From Ruminococcus sp. UBA7014 (lineage in GTDB: Bacteria > Bacillota > Clostridia > Oscillospirales > Ruminococcaceae): DNA of 30,775 bases. This document shows positions 6,728 to 14,960 of this stretch, one piece after another. Made by a program: the position numbers and the translations under genes. The DNA is taken from assembly GCA_002449575.1 (NCBI GenBank), contig DJXC01000234.1:1-30775 (forward strand), read 5' to 3'. Under the pieces are notes generated by a model. It saw only the letters and a list, made by a program, of their open reading frames with translations. It ran no database searches and was not told the origin of the DNA. The number at the start of each line of letters is the position of its first letter. Position 1 is the stretch's first letter.

Positions 6728-8825
6728 ATAATCTCCTTACCCGGCATCTGCCGTTTTCTGAAATGGTGACTTCCAGATTATTTTCATCCAGATAAGTATG
6801 AGAATCCGGAAGATATAATTCATTCTTATCAAGTATCAGCAGAAAACCACATTCCGGCTGAATGTTCCTGCTTTTGCCGAAAACAGTCAGAATATCCGGT
6901 GCTTCTGAAATTTTCGTCTTATCATTTTTACAGATGAAAGTTTTCTCTGCATATTCGATTTTGATTTGCTTCTGAAAAACTTCTATTTTTGCACCGTGAA
7001 ATAATAATTCTTTCTGTTCAGCAAAGTGTGTTTCACAGTCCGGAAAATGCGGCACTGAAAATTCTGTTTTCTTCATGAGCCAGAGTTCTTCCGGAAGCAG
7101 AAACGCAAGATATTCCTGATATCTTCTGACAGTTTTTTCTTTCGGGTTACATAAATACAAGCTTTCCAGACAGGAAACACCGGTACTTTCAAGATAAGCT
7201 TCTGCATAATCAGGTGCATAATAATTTCCGGTCATATCGAACAATACCGAATCTGCACCATACCGGACGGCTAACAGACAATGACTTTCTTCGCCTAGGA
7301 CAGCTATTTTTAACTCCTCTGCCTGTGAAAGTCTTTCGAGATTGACAGCAATTCCGGTTACAGCCAGTGCAGCCGCTGTACAGACAGAAGTCAGCTTTCT
7401 GCTCCGGAACAATAGCTGACTGCATAATATCAGCAGAAGTCCGGCAAAAATCAGAAACAGAAGGATTTCACTGTCTGTTGCCAAATGTGTCCATGACATT
7501 CCGGCAAAAAAATCTGAAATTTCCAGAATCACATGATTCAGCTTATCCGCAATATGCAGAAAAAATTCTGCAATCATGCCGTCACAGCCAAAGATGATTG
7601 CTATGACTCCTGTCAGAATCGACAGCAGACACACCGGAGTTAAAAACAGATTTGTCAGCGGAGAAATCAGCGAGACTTCCCGGAAATATATCACGCTTAC
7701 CGGAAGAATTATCACAAACGTCCAAGTGCAGGCAATCAAATCTTTCAGCAGAAAATGATAAAATTCTTTTTCCGGCATATTTTTTGTCATATACTGTGCA
7801 GCAACGCCAATTCCGAACGCACCGGAACTCGACAGCCAGAATGCCGGACTATGTATGACAAACGGATTTTCTATCCCCAGAATCAGTACAGCAATCGACA
7901 ACGAATTGAAAGCATCTGCTTCCCGGAAAAATAATTTTGCACTCTGTGAAATCAGAATCATGATAAACGCTCTTTTGACAGATACTGTTCCTCCGGCGCA
8001 TATCACGAATAAACTGCACAGTAACATGATAATCATAAATTTTGATTTTCTTCCGGCTTTGAATTTACTGAATATCAGGCTGATGCACATCGCCAGAAAA
8101 TCCAGATGCAAGCCAGAAACGGCTAATGTATGCCCGATACCTGTCCGATAAAGCGATGTCCGGACACTGTGCCTCAACCCTGTCTTGTCACCGAACAGCA
8201 TACCTGTCAGCATAGATGCCGTATCTGACGGCATATGTGTCTGAATTCGCTCGGTCATGCGTGTCCGCCAATTGTAGATAAGGCTGAACAAGGTTTGTTT
8301 TTCCAAGGGCTGCACTTCAAGTATTTCTGTTGCAGTATGCAAATCAAAACACAGAAACAGATTTTTCGCTCTTGCATACGCTGCACTGTCAAACAGATAA
8401 CTTGATGCTATCTGTTCCGGTCTGCCGGAAATTTTCAGAACATCACCATAGCTGAAACTGTCATCATCAATAAATAATTCTATCTTAGCCGGAGTATCTC
8501 CTCTGTCAATTCTGCCTTTCAGCAGATAATCCGCATTGCCGCTGGAATACACAGTTTTTTCAATAATCTGTCCTGTAAAAACAATTTCCAGTCCGGCAAA
8601 ATCTTTCTGTTTCAATGCTGTCATATTGTCATGATGCCAATAACAACAGCACGCTATCAGGCATGACAGCGTGCTGAGTACCACATATTTCCATACAGAC
8701 CGGCGATACAGAATCATTCCGAACGCCGTCAGAAGAATCACACTCCATGACAGTATATCCAGTCTTGATGCTATCAGCAAGCCCAGTACATAGGGCAGTC
8801 CGATATATAAAGCCGGTCTTTTCAT
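6714..8825 (-). CDS. comEC: ComEC/Rec2-type DNA uptake channel with degenerate C-terminal domain
   Basis: Polytopic membrane protein that forms the channel for single-stranded DNA in natural transformation. N-terminal helices (about 5-65), an OB-like extracellular part (about 75-165), then the Competence domain (about 195-475) with GHTLAVSGLHLDFLA (231-245) and many helices. Residues ~504-640 resemble the metallo-beta-lactamase-like domain in outline (KIAVLGEESHCLLAVRYGAD, SVLFDMTGN), but the HxHxDH metal motif is absent; the expected place reads LYLCNPKEKTVRR (557-569). Any nuclease function of that domain is therefore unlikely. The ATG lies 2 bp after the stop of the preceding gene with no strong Shine-Dalgarno sequence, which suggests translational coupling. 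It overlaps holA. Confidence 0.9.
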   Translation of the reverse strand: MKRPALYIGLPYVLGLLIASRLDILSWSVILLTAFGMILYRRSVWKYVVLSTLSCLIACCCYWHHDNMTALKQKDFAGLEIVFTGQIIEKTVYSSGNADYLLKGRIDRGDTPAKIELFIDDDSFSYGDVLKISGRPEQIASSYLFDSAAYARAKNLFLCFDLHTATEILEVQPLEKQTLFSLIYNWRTRMTERIQTHMPSDTASMLTGMLFGDKTGLRHSVRTSLYRTGIGHTLAVSGLHLDFLAMCISLIFSKFKAGRKSKFMIIMLLCSLFVICAGGTVSVKRAFIMILISQSAKLFFREADAFNSLSIAVLILGIENPFVIHSPAFWLSSSGAFGIGVAAQYMTKNMPEKEFYHFLLKDLIACTWTFVIILPVSVIYFREVSLISPLTNLFLTPVCLLSILTGVIAIIFGCDGMIAEFFLHIADKLNHVILEISDFFAGMSWTHLATDSEILLFLIFAGLLLILCSQLLFRSRKLTSVCTAAALAVTGIAVNLERLSQAEELKIAVLGEESHCLLAVRYGADSVLFDMTGNYYAPDYAEAYLESTGVSCLESLYLCNPKEKTVRRYQEYLAFLLPEELWLMKKTEFSVPHFPDCETHFAEQKELLFHGAKIEVFQKQIKIEYAEKTFICKNDKTKISEAPDILTVFGKSRNIQPECGFLLILDKNELYLPDSHTYLDENNLEVTISENGRCRVRRLYGTD

Positions 8826-8827
8826 AT

Positions 8828-9370
8828 TCAGTCTTTAAAAAATAATGGCAGTTTTTCCAGATAGATAATATCTGTTCTGTCAGCGGCATCACCTTCAGCG
8901 AGAACAGCAGCTTTTCCGGCAGCAATGCCGCCGGCTTTCTCAACCAGATATTCCAGAGCTTTCAGGGATTCGCCTGTACTGATGACATCATCTACAATCA
9001 GAACTTTCTGATTTTTAAGCATTTCTGCCTTTTCGCCGTCCAGATGGAGAATCTGTTCATTTGCCGTTGTAATGGACTTGACATTCACAGAAACAACATC
9101 CTGCATATAAAGTTTCACAGATTTTCTTGCCACAACATACGGCTTACCGCTTTGACGTGCCATTTCGTAAGCCAGCGGAATGCCTTTGCATTCTGCCGTC
9201 AGAATCACATCAAATTCGGGGGCTTTTGCCAGAAGCTGTTCTGCCGACTTTACAGTGACTTCCACATCAGAGAACATGATAAAAGCTGCAATATCAAGTT
9301 TTTCACTGACAGCGCATTTTTTCAGTTTTCTGTCAAGTCCGGCGATTTTCATTTCATAATATTCAGCCAT
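8828..9370 (-). CDS. Purine phosphoribosyltransferase-like protein
   Basis: Type I phosphoribosyltransferase, 180 residues, cytoplasmic. The PRPP-binding loop is VLIVDDVISTGESLKALE (123-140, Asp127/Asp128). TAECKGIPLAYEMARQSGKPYVVARKSVKLYM (58-89) resembles the adenine/xanthine phosphoribosyltransferase group, which salvages purine bases to nucleotides. Base specificity cannot be settled by eye, so no symbol is given. AAGGAG precedes ATG 9370 and the gene lies 18 bp after the HIT gene. A regulatory PurR-like relative is a less likely alternative because there is no N-terminal DNA-binding domain. Confidence 0.85.
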   Translation of the reverse strand: MAEYYEMKIAGLDRKLKKCAVSEKLDIAAFIMFSDVEVTVKSAEQLLAKAPEFDVILTAECKGIPLAYEMARQSGKPYVVARKSVKLYMQDVVSVNVKSITTANEQILHLDGEKAEMLKNQKVLIVDDVISTGESLKALEYLVEKAGGIAAGKAAVLAEGDAADRTDIIYLEKLPLFFKD

Positions 9371-9388
9371 TTCAGAACGCTCCTTATC

Positions 9389-9739
9389 TTAGCCGAGAGA
9401 CTGTTCGCCCCAGCCCATTTTTTTCCCTGCTACCAGATGGAAATGTAAATGCATGACACTCTGTCCGGCATCTTCTCCGCAGTTGTTGATAACACGATAG
9501 CTGTCAATATTTTCCTGTTCGGAAACTTTTGCGATTGCCTCGAAAATCTTAGCAACATACTGAGAATTTTCAGCAGTAATTTTCTTTGCACAGCAGATAT
9601 GTGTCTTCGGTACGAATAAATAGTGAACCGGTGCAATCGGACTAATGTCTTTGAATGCAAATACAGCATCATCTTCATAAACTTTTGCAGAAGGGATTTC
9701 CCCTGCGATAATCTTACAGAATAAACAATCTTTATCCAT
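9389..9739 (-). CDS. HIT-family nucleotide hydrolase/transferase (HINT type)
   Basis: Small histidine-triad protein, 116 residues, acting on purine nucleotide conjugates such as adenosine phosphoramidates. The triad is HLHFHL (97-102, His97/99/101) preceded by GQSVM. CLFC (5-8) fits the zinc-binding pair of HINT proteins. ISPIAPVHYLFVPKTHI (32-48) is the usual core. A strong GGAGG stands before ATG 9739. It is packed between the SMI1/KNR4 gene and the phosphoribosyltransferase gene. Confidence 0.95.
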   Translation of the reverse strand: MDKDCLFCKIIAGEIPSAKVYEDDAVFAFKDISPIAPVHYLFVPKTHICCAKKITAENSQYVAKIFEAIAKVSEQENIDSYRVINNCGEDAGQSVMHLHFHLVAGKKMGWGEQSLG

Positions 9740-9765
9740 GATAAAAAACCTCCCTGATAATAATT

Positions 9766-10218
9766 TTACTCTTCTTCCAAATCAAGAATCATTTCGTCAA
9801 ACCTGTTAAACGACTCCGCAACTTTGCAGCTTTCGGGATTTTCTTCAAACTCGTCAAAGAATTCATGACAGATATAATAAATTCCCTGATTTTTGGTATT
9901 AAAATAATAACTGTCTCCGGCTTCGTCAGCGCAGAACGGAATATACTGCATCGGAATCAGTTTATCCTGCTTCTGCCATTTGAGAAGCTTCTTGACTGTC
10001 AAATCTTCGGAATCCTCACTGATAAGCGGATAAACTTCCGCCAGCAGACAGCCGTCCTCCGAAATACCGCATTCATCCAGCAACCCGCCGTTCTGTTTCA
10101 GATAGAGGGCTTTCAGCTTTTTCGGAAACCGGAACTGATATTTTTCTTCAAATGCCTTGATTTCTTCCTCGGTCAAAGCTTTCTGACCGTCATATTCCAG
10201 ATAAGTGAATAAAGCCAT
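9766..10218 (-). CDS. SMI1/KNR4 (SUKH) family protein
   Basis: A 150-residue acidic cytoplasmic protein with the SUKH pattern: LTEEEIKAFEEKYQFRFPKKLKALYLKQNGG (15-45), then DEAGDSYYFNTKN (97-109) and an acidic end. In bacteria many SUKH proteins are immunity proteins for secreted toxins; others have unknown housekeeping roles. No toxin gene is present nearby, and this copy sits directly behind alaS in a housekeeping operon, so a toxin-immunity role is not supported by context. GGAGG precedes ATG 10218. Confidence 0.8.
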   Translation of the reverse strand: MALFTYLEYDGQKALTEEEIKAFEEKYQFRFPKKLKALYLKQNGGLLDECGISEDGCLLAEVYPLISEDSEDLTVKKLLKWQKQDKLIPMQYIPFCADEAGDSYYFNTKNQGIYYICHEFFDEFEENPESCKVAESFNRFDEMILDLEEE

Positions 10219-10246
10219 TTCTAAGCCCTCCTCTGATAATTTTCAT

Positions 10247-12874
10247 TTATTTTACAAATTCAGCAACAATATTTTCGAGTTCAGCCAGAGCCTTGTCAAC
10301 AAGTTCCTGCTTGCCAATACCTGCCATTGCACTGTCAGGACGGCCGCCGCCCTTTCCTTCGGTCAGTGCAGAAACTTTCTTGACGATATTTCCGGCATGT
10401 GCGCCCTTTTCGAGTGCGGACTTGGTGCAGACACAGTAGAACTGTCCTTTTTCGCCGCCGATTCCGGCTAATACAGCAATCACGGGCTTATTGGTACTCT
10501 TAATCTGGTCACCCATCTTGCGGAGCATATCTGCATTTGCATTCTGTACAGATGCGCTGACAACTTCCACACCATTGACACTCTTAGCAGATTTCAGAAT
10601 ATCTTCCAGCGCATTGCCTGCCATCTTCTGACGGAGTGTTTCCACAGTCTTTTCTGTTTCCTTGAGCTGTGCGGTCAAAGATGCACACTTTACCGGAAGT
10701 TCTGCCGGGTTGTTCAGCTTCAGAGCCTTAGCACTTTCGTTGATAGTATTCTGTAAAGAATTGATTAATTCCAGAACGCCCTCACCAGTAACAGCTTCGA
10801 TTCTTCTCACACCAGATGCAACAGAACTTTCCGAAACGATTCTGAACAAGCCGATATTCGCAGTATTTTTGACATGTGTACCGCCACAGAATTCAATAGA
10901 AACTTCTCCGGCTTTGACCACTCTGACGACATCACCGTATTTTTCGCCGAACAGTGCCATTGCGCCGAGTTTTCTAGCCTGTTCGATAGGCATTTCATTG
11001 ACTTCAACGGGCATTGCTTCCAGAATCCATGTATTGACGAGTGTTTCCACTTTCTGAATTTCTTCTGTTGTCATGGCACTGAAATGAGAAAAGTCGAAAC
11101 GACAAGCCTTTTCATTAACGAGCTGTCCGGCTTGATGCACATGTTCACCCAGTACTTGACGGAGTGCAGCCTGCAATAAATGTGCTGCTGTATGATTTCT
11201 CATTACTTTATTTCTGAATGTCGGGCAGACTTTGGTTTCAACATCATCACCAACGCTGAGTGAACCGGATTTCATCACACCGAAATGCAGATAATGTCCG
11301 TCTTCGTCCTTCGTGACAGCAGTCACTTTGAATTTTGCATTGTCTGTAAAAATTTTACCATGGTCAGCCACCTGACCGCCGCTTTCAGCATAAAAAGGTG
11401 TCGTATCCAGAACAATGACAGCTTCTTCTCCTTCACTGACAGAACCAACCGTTTCACGGTCTTTCAGAATTGCTAAAATTTCAGCATCATCTGTCAGTGT
11501 ATGATAGCCGACAAATTCTGTTTTCTGGAGATTCAGCTTGACAGAATTATCTGCCCATGAGGAACTTGCTTTTGCAGCATGGTCAGCTTTGGCAGTATCA
11601 CGCTGTTTCTTGACAAGTTCACGATAACCGGCTTCGTCTACAGAAAAGCCTTTTTCGGCAGCGATTTCGACAGTCAGGTCAAACGGAAAACCGTAAGTAT
11701 CACTTAATTTAAAGACATCTTCGCCGGACAGCGTTTTATTCTCTGTCTGATTCATGATTTCGGTCAGGAGTTCCATACCTTTGTCAATTGTCTTAGCGAA
11801 AGCTTCTTCTTCGACTTTGATAATTTTCTTGATATAGGCACGTTTTTCTTCCAGTTCCGGATAAGCAATTTTATTTTCATCAATAACAGTATCACAGACT
11901 TCATGCAGGAAAGTTCCTTTCACGCCTATCATACGTCCGTGACGGGCAGCACGTCTTAATAATCTTCTTAAAACATAGCCTCTGCCCTCATTAGACGGCA
12001 GAACACCATCACCAACCATAAAAGTCGTACTTCTGATATGGTCTGTAATCACTCTCAAAGAAACATCAGTATCATGATTTTCATGATACTTTACACCGGC
12101 GATTCTGGAGATATGTTTCATGATATTCTGAACGGTATCGACTTCAAACAGGTTATCTACACCCTGCATCACACAGGCAAGACGTTCCAGTCCCATACCG
12201 GTATCAATATTTTTATGCTCCATTTCAGCATAGTGACCATTGCCATCAGAATCGAACTGACTGAATACCAGATTCCAGACTTCAACATATCTGTCACATT
12301 CACAGCCGACATGACAGTCCGGTCTGCCGCAGCCTTTGTCTGCACCACGGTCAAAATAAATTTCTGAGCAAGGACCGCAAGGACCTGTACCATGTTCCCA
12401 GAAGTTATCTTCTCTGCCCATTCTCACCATATGAGAGGGGTCAACACCGATTTCCTTTGTCCAGATGTCATAAGCTTCGTCATCATTCTCAAATACAGAA
12501 CAATGCAATAATTCTTTTGGCATCTTGAGGACTTCTGTAAAAAATTCCCATGCCCAGTTGATAGCTTCACGCTTAAAATAATCGCCGAACGAGAAATTTC
12601 CAAGCATTTCAAAATAAGTACCATGACGGGCAGTCTTTCCGACATTTTCAATATCGGGGGTTCTGATACATTTCTGACAGGTTGTTACACGCACATTTGG
12701 CGGCACTGCCTGTCCCAAGAAAAATTTTTTCAGCGGTGCCATACCGGAATTGATTAACAGCAGACTCTTGTCGCCCTGCGGAATCAGGGAAGCACTTGCC
12801 ATTCTGGTATGATTCTTACTTTCAAAAAAAGTCAGAAACTGTTCACGAAGGTCGTTTAATCCACGCCATTCCAT
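10247..12874 (-). CDS. alaS: Alanyl-tRNA synthetase
   Basis: Charges tRNA-Ala. The 875 residues match full-length AlaS. N-terminal class II catalytic core begins GLNDLREQFLTFFESKNH with LINSGMAPLKKFF and RHGTYFEMLGNFSFGDYFK; the editing domain has the zinc motifs NHTAAHLLQAAL and FCGGTHVKNT; the C-terminal DHHA1-type end contains GEKGQFYCVC and GKGGGRPDSAMAGIG. Ribosome site GGAGTG precedes the ATG. It is the first gene of a ten-gene leftward run. The leader is only about 45 nt, so there is no T-box. It is unbroken and ordinary. Confidence 0.98.
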   Translation of the reverse strand: MEWRGLNDLREQFLTFFESKNHTRMASASLIPQGDKSLLLINSGMAPLKKFFLGQAVPPNVRVTTCQKCIRTPDIENVGKTARHGTYFEMLGNFSFGDYFKREAINWAWEFFTEVLKMPKELLHCSVFENDDEAYDIWTKEIGVDPSHMVRMGREDNFWEHGTGPCGPCSEIYFDRGADKGCGRPDCHVGCECDRYVEVWNLVFSQFDSDGNGHYAEMEHKNIDTGMGLERLACVMQGVDNLFEVDTVQNIMKHISRIAGVKYHENHDTDVSLRVITDHIRSTTFMVGDGVLPSNEGRGYVLRRLLRRAARHGRMIGVKGTFLHEVCDTVIDENKIAYPELEEKRAYIKKIIKVEEEAFAKTIDKGMELLTEIMNQTENKTLSGEDVFKLSDTYGFPFDLTVEIAAEKGFSVDEAGYRELVKKQRDTAKADHAAKASSSWADNSVKLNLQKTEFVGYHTLTDDAEILAILKDRETVGSVSEGEEAVIVLDTTPFYAESGGQVADHGKIFTDNAKFKVTAVTKDEDGHYLHFGVMKSGSLSVGDDVETKVCPTFRNKVMRNHTAAHLLQAALRQVLGEHVHQAGQLVNEKACRFDFSHFSAMTTEEIQKVETLVNTWILEAMPVEVNEMPIEQARKLGAMALFGEKYGDVVRVVKAGEVSIEFCGGTHVKNTANIGLFRIVSESSVASGVRRIEAVTGEGVLELINSLQNTINESAKALKLNNPAELPVKCASLTAQLKETEKTVETLRQKMAGNALEDILKSAKSVNGVEVVSASVQNANADMLRKMGDQIKSTNKPVIAVLAGIGGEKGQFYCVCTKSALEKGAHAGNIVKKVSALTEGKGGGRPDSAMAGIGKQELVDKALAELENIVAEFVK

Positions 12875-12925
12875 AATAAAAAATCACTCCATTTTTAAAT
12901 TTTGATAGTAAACAAATACAAATAT

Positions 12926-12954
12926 AGTATAGCAAATTTCCGGCAAAAAGTCAA
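12926..12954 (-). promoter_or_regulatory. alaS operon promoter inside an inverted repeat
   Basis: Minus strand TTGACT (12949-12954), 17-bp spacer, TATACT (12926-12931) with TGC before it (extended -10). The -35 lies entirely in the 10-nt loop of the inverted repeat TTTCCGGCAAA / TTTGCCGGAAA (12937-12947 and 12958-12968). This is the only convincing promoter for the leftward run ending at 2352. Confidence 0.85.
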
Positions 12955-12968
12955 TGATTTGCCGGAAA
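12937..12968. terminator. Inverted repeat after maf, straddling the alaS -35
   Basis: An 11-bp perfect stem with a 10-nt loop starts 4 bp after the maf stop codon. As a terminator it has only short T-runs, so it may be weak or may instead act at the DNA level on the alaS promoter it encloses. Confidence 0.6.
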
Positions 12969-12971
12969 ATT

Positions 12972-13571
12972 TTAAATTTTCGGTCTGAGCGTGATTTTCG
13001 GCTTTCTGATAAGCGTTTCAAACTGACTGAGATTTCTGGAAAGAGAAGCAACAGGCAAGCCCACTACATTGAAATAATCGCCCTCAATGGCACGGACAAG
13101 CAGAGAGCCTTTTCCCTGAATGCCATAAGCTCCGGCTTTGTCAAACGGCTCTCCGGTATCCAGATAGGCATTAATTTCATTATCAGAGAGCGTATAAAAT
13201 TCGACTCTGGTTTCTGTTGTAAAAACTGTTGTCTGTGTATTATAATACAGGGAAACACCTGTCATAACAGAATGCACTTCGCCGGAAAGTTTCCGGAGCA
13301 TACAGAAGGCATCTTCACGGTTTTCCGGTTTGCCCATTATTTCGTCATCATGAATCACAACAGTATCACAGCCAATTACAATTCTATCCGGAAACAGCTT
13401 TGCACAGGAATGTGCTTTTAAGTCTGCCAGAAAAGCGGCTGCCATTTCGACAGGCATTCCTTCTGGAATAGTTTCATCTGCATTAACCGGACAGATTTCA
13501 AAATCTTCAGTTACTAATTTTAATAATTCCTGTCTTCTGGGAGAACCGGAAGCTAAGATAATTCTACTCAT
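12972..13571 (-). CDS. maf: Maf-family nucleoside triphosphate pyrophosphatase
   Basis: House-cleaning pyrophosphatase that hydrolyses non-canonical or modified nucleoside triphosphates; Bacillus Maf is linked to septum formation arrest. MSRIILASGSPRRQELL at the N terminus is the family signature, with VIGCDTVV (about 65-72) carrying the catalytic Asp and GKPENREDAFCMLRKLSG typical of the fold. Length of 199 residues is normal. ATG 13571 overlaps the stop of the tautomerase gene by 4 bp (ATGA), so the two are coupled. Confidence 0.93.
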   Translation of the reverse strand: MSRIILASGSPRRQELLKLVTEDFEICPVNADETIPEGMPVEMAAAFLADLKAHSCAKLFPDRIVIGCDTVVIHDDEIMGKPENREDAFCMLRKLSGEVHSVMTGVSLYYNTQTTVFTTETRVEFYTLSDNEINAYLDTGEPFDKAGAYGIQGKGSLLVRAIEGDYFNVVGLPVASLSRNLSQFETLIRKPKITLRPKI

Positions 13572-13807
13572 TTTTTCAGCACATCCTCCGGATGATAATC
13601 AGGCTTCAAAACCAGATTTGGATTTTCAGCGACTTCAATTCTGTACTGTTCCTGCCATTCCTGTGGTGTAAAGTCCTCAACGGAAACAGAAATATGTGCC
13701 GGATTACAGCCGATAGTTTCTGTCAGGGCAGCAGCCAGTTTTTCCGCAGCAGCCTTTTTCTGTTCAGGTGTTCTGCCCTGAAGCATTTTAATTGTAATAT
13801 GCGGCAT
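13568..13807 (-). CDS. Tautomerase (4-oxalocrotonate tautomerase-like)
   Basis: A 79-residue protein starting MPHITIKMLQGRTPEQKKAAAEKLAAAL. Removal of Met leaves the catalytic N-terminal Pro of the 4-OT family, and HITIKMLQGRTPEQK matches its first strand and helix. Members isomerise keto-enol substrates; the natural substrate here is unknown. It is slightly longer than the usual ~62 residues, with an extended tail (NPNLVLKPDYHPEDVLKK). It has its own promoter and overlaps maf. Confidence 0.82.
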   Translation of the reverse strand: MPHITIKMLQGRTPEQKKAAAEKLAAALTETIGCNPAHISVSVEDFTPQEWQEQYRIEVAENPNLVLKPDYHPEDVLKK

Positions 13808-13845
13808 ATAAAATACCCCTTTCTGTATTTAAAACTCTATATTCT

Positions 13846-13874
13846 ATGATAACATATTTTCCGGAAAAAAGCAA
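13846..13874 (-). promoter_or_regulatory. Tautomerase-maf promoter with palindromic spacer
   Basis: Minus strand TTGCTT (13869-13874), 17-bp spacer, TATCAT (13846-13851). The spacer begins TTTTCCGGAAAATA, a 12-bp palindrome plus TA, identical over 14 bases to the recD2 spacer. The -35 also lies within the loop of TTTCCGG / CCGGAAA (13858-13864 and 13880-13886), which follows the upstream gene's stop codon. Confidence 0.75.
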
Positions 13875-13887
13875 GTCAGCCGGAAAT

Positions 13888-14280
13888 TTATATTTTCTCA
13901 ATTTTTTTAGCAATCCGTTCTTTCGGAATGCCTGTAAGTGCGTAAATTTTGGCATTTTTGAACTCACCGACAAAATATTTCTTCGGAATAGGCTGTTCTT
14001 TCAGCGGCAGATATCCCAGCGGAAGCAGGGCTTCTGCCACCATATGCCCAATTACTTTTCTGACCGTATAATCTTTCAGATTCAAATCAGAATCCGTTTT
14101 CTGACAGCATTCTTCGACCAATGCCACAACAGCAGCCATTGCACAGATACCGTTATCAGAAAATTCTGCCATGCGGATTCTGTTTTCTTCGTTCCAGATG
14201 ATTTCACGATAAATAAATTCTGCGGTTTTGCTGTCTCTTAATTTTCTGCAATGTTTCTGAATAAATTTCTGAAAATTCAT
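13888..14280 (-). CDS. Unknown protein (130 aa)
   Basis: I do not recognise the family. It is a soluble, mostly helical protein with a basic C terminus (IPKERIAKKIEKI) and a Cys pair in VALVEECCQK. No signal or membrane segment. AAAGGAGC precedes ATG 14280, which is better than the ATG at 14304. It is a single-gene unit divergent from dtd, with its own consensus promoter, which supports it being real. Confidence 0.75.
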   Translation of the reverse strand: MNFQKFIQKHCRKLRDSKTAEFIYREIIWNEENRIRMAEFSDNGICAMAAVVALVEECCQKTDSDLNLKDYTVRKVIGHMVAEALLPLGYLPLKEQPIPKKYFVGEFKNAKIYALTGIPKERIAKKIEKI

Positions 14281-14334
14281 AAAAAAGCTCCTTTCTTTCT
14301 GCAAGACATAAAATTAAGTCTTGCTATTATTTTT

Positions 14335-14363
14335 ATCATAACATATTTTTTCTAATTTGTCAA
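14335..14363 (-). promoter_or_regulatory. Promoter of the 130-aa unknown gene
   Basis: Minus strand TTGACA (14358-14363), 17-bp spacer, TATGAT (14335-14340). It lies back to back with the dtd promoter about 63 bp away. Confidence 0.8.
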
Positions 14364-14425
14364 GAAGAAATTGACAATTTTTTTCATTTTTTACTGTTTA
14401 TTTTACTAATTTTTTTAAAAAGTAC

Positions 14426-14454
14426 TTGCAATTTTATCCAGAATATGCTATACT
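14426..14454 (+). promoter_or_regulatory. dtd promoter
   Basis: TTGCAA (14426-14431), 17-bp spacer, TATACT (14449-14454) with TGC before it. The spacer TTTTATCCAGAATATGC resembles the CCGG-centred spacers of recD2 and alaS but is not palindromic. Confidence 0.8.
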
Positions 14455-14490
14455 GAAATTAATTATTAGTTTGGAAGGAGGGCATCTGTC

Positions 14491-14925
14491 ATGAAGCTTG
14501 TTATACAGCGTGTGACGGAAGGCTCTGTCTCTGTAGAAGGAAACGTTGTCGGACAGATTGGACTTGGCTATGTAGTCTTCCTTGGTGTCGGGGCGCAGGA
14601 TACCGAAGAAACTGCCCGGAAATTAGCCGATAAACTCGTGAAAATCCGCATTTTTGCCGATGCGGACGGAAAAACCAATCTTTCACTCAAAGATGTTGAC
14701 GGAGAAGTATTAGTTATTTCACAATTCACACTCTATGCGGACTGCAAAAAAAACAGACCCAGTTTCTGTCATGCCGGAAATCCGGAACTGGCAGAACAAC
14801 TCTATGAAATTTTTCTTGAACAGCTCCGTCCGCAGGTTCGTTCTGTACAACATGGCATTTTCGGCGCAGATATGAAAGTCAGTCTGTGCAATGATGGTCC
14901 TTTTACAGTTCTGCTCGAAGCCTGA
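14491..14925 (+). CDS. dtd: D-aminoacyl-tRNA deacylase
   Basis: Removes D-amino acids (and glycine from tRNA-Ala) from mischarged tRNA. It has 144 residues, the usual size, with MKLVIQRVTEGSVSVEG at the start, the catalytic-site motif SQFTLYAD and the cross-subunit NDGPFTVLLEA near the C terminus (the more common form is N-x-G-P-V-T). AAGGAGG is well placed before ATG 14491. Given that AlaS is a main source of glycine mischarging, its closeness to alaS is sensible though they are on opposite strands. It is followed 35 bp later by a 187-aa unknown gene. Confidence 0.95.
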   Translation: MKLVIQRVTEGSVSVEGNVVGQIGLGYVVFLGVGAQDTEETARKLADKLVKIRIFADADGKTNLSLKDVDGEVLVISQFTLYADCKKNRPSFCHAGNPELAEQLYEIFLEQLRPQVRSVQHGIFGADMKVSLCNDGPFTVLLEA

Positions 14926-14960
14926 AAACGGCTTCTGTACAGTACAAAGGGGGAATTTTT

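Noticed and set aside
12875..12971. T-box riboswitch in front of alaS
   Set aside because: The leader is about 45 nt, too short for a T-box, and no specifier or antiterminator element is visible.
13888..14304. Longer start (138 aa) for the 130-aa unknown gene
   Set aside because: The AAAGGAGC site lies between the two starts and serves only the ATG at 14280.
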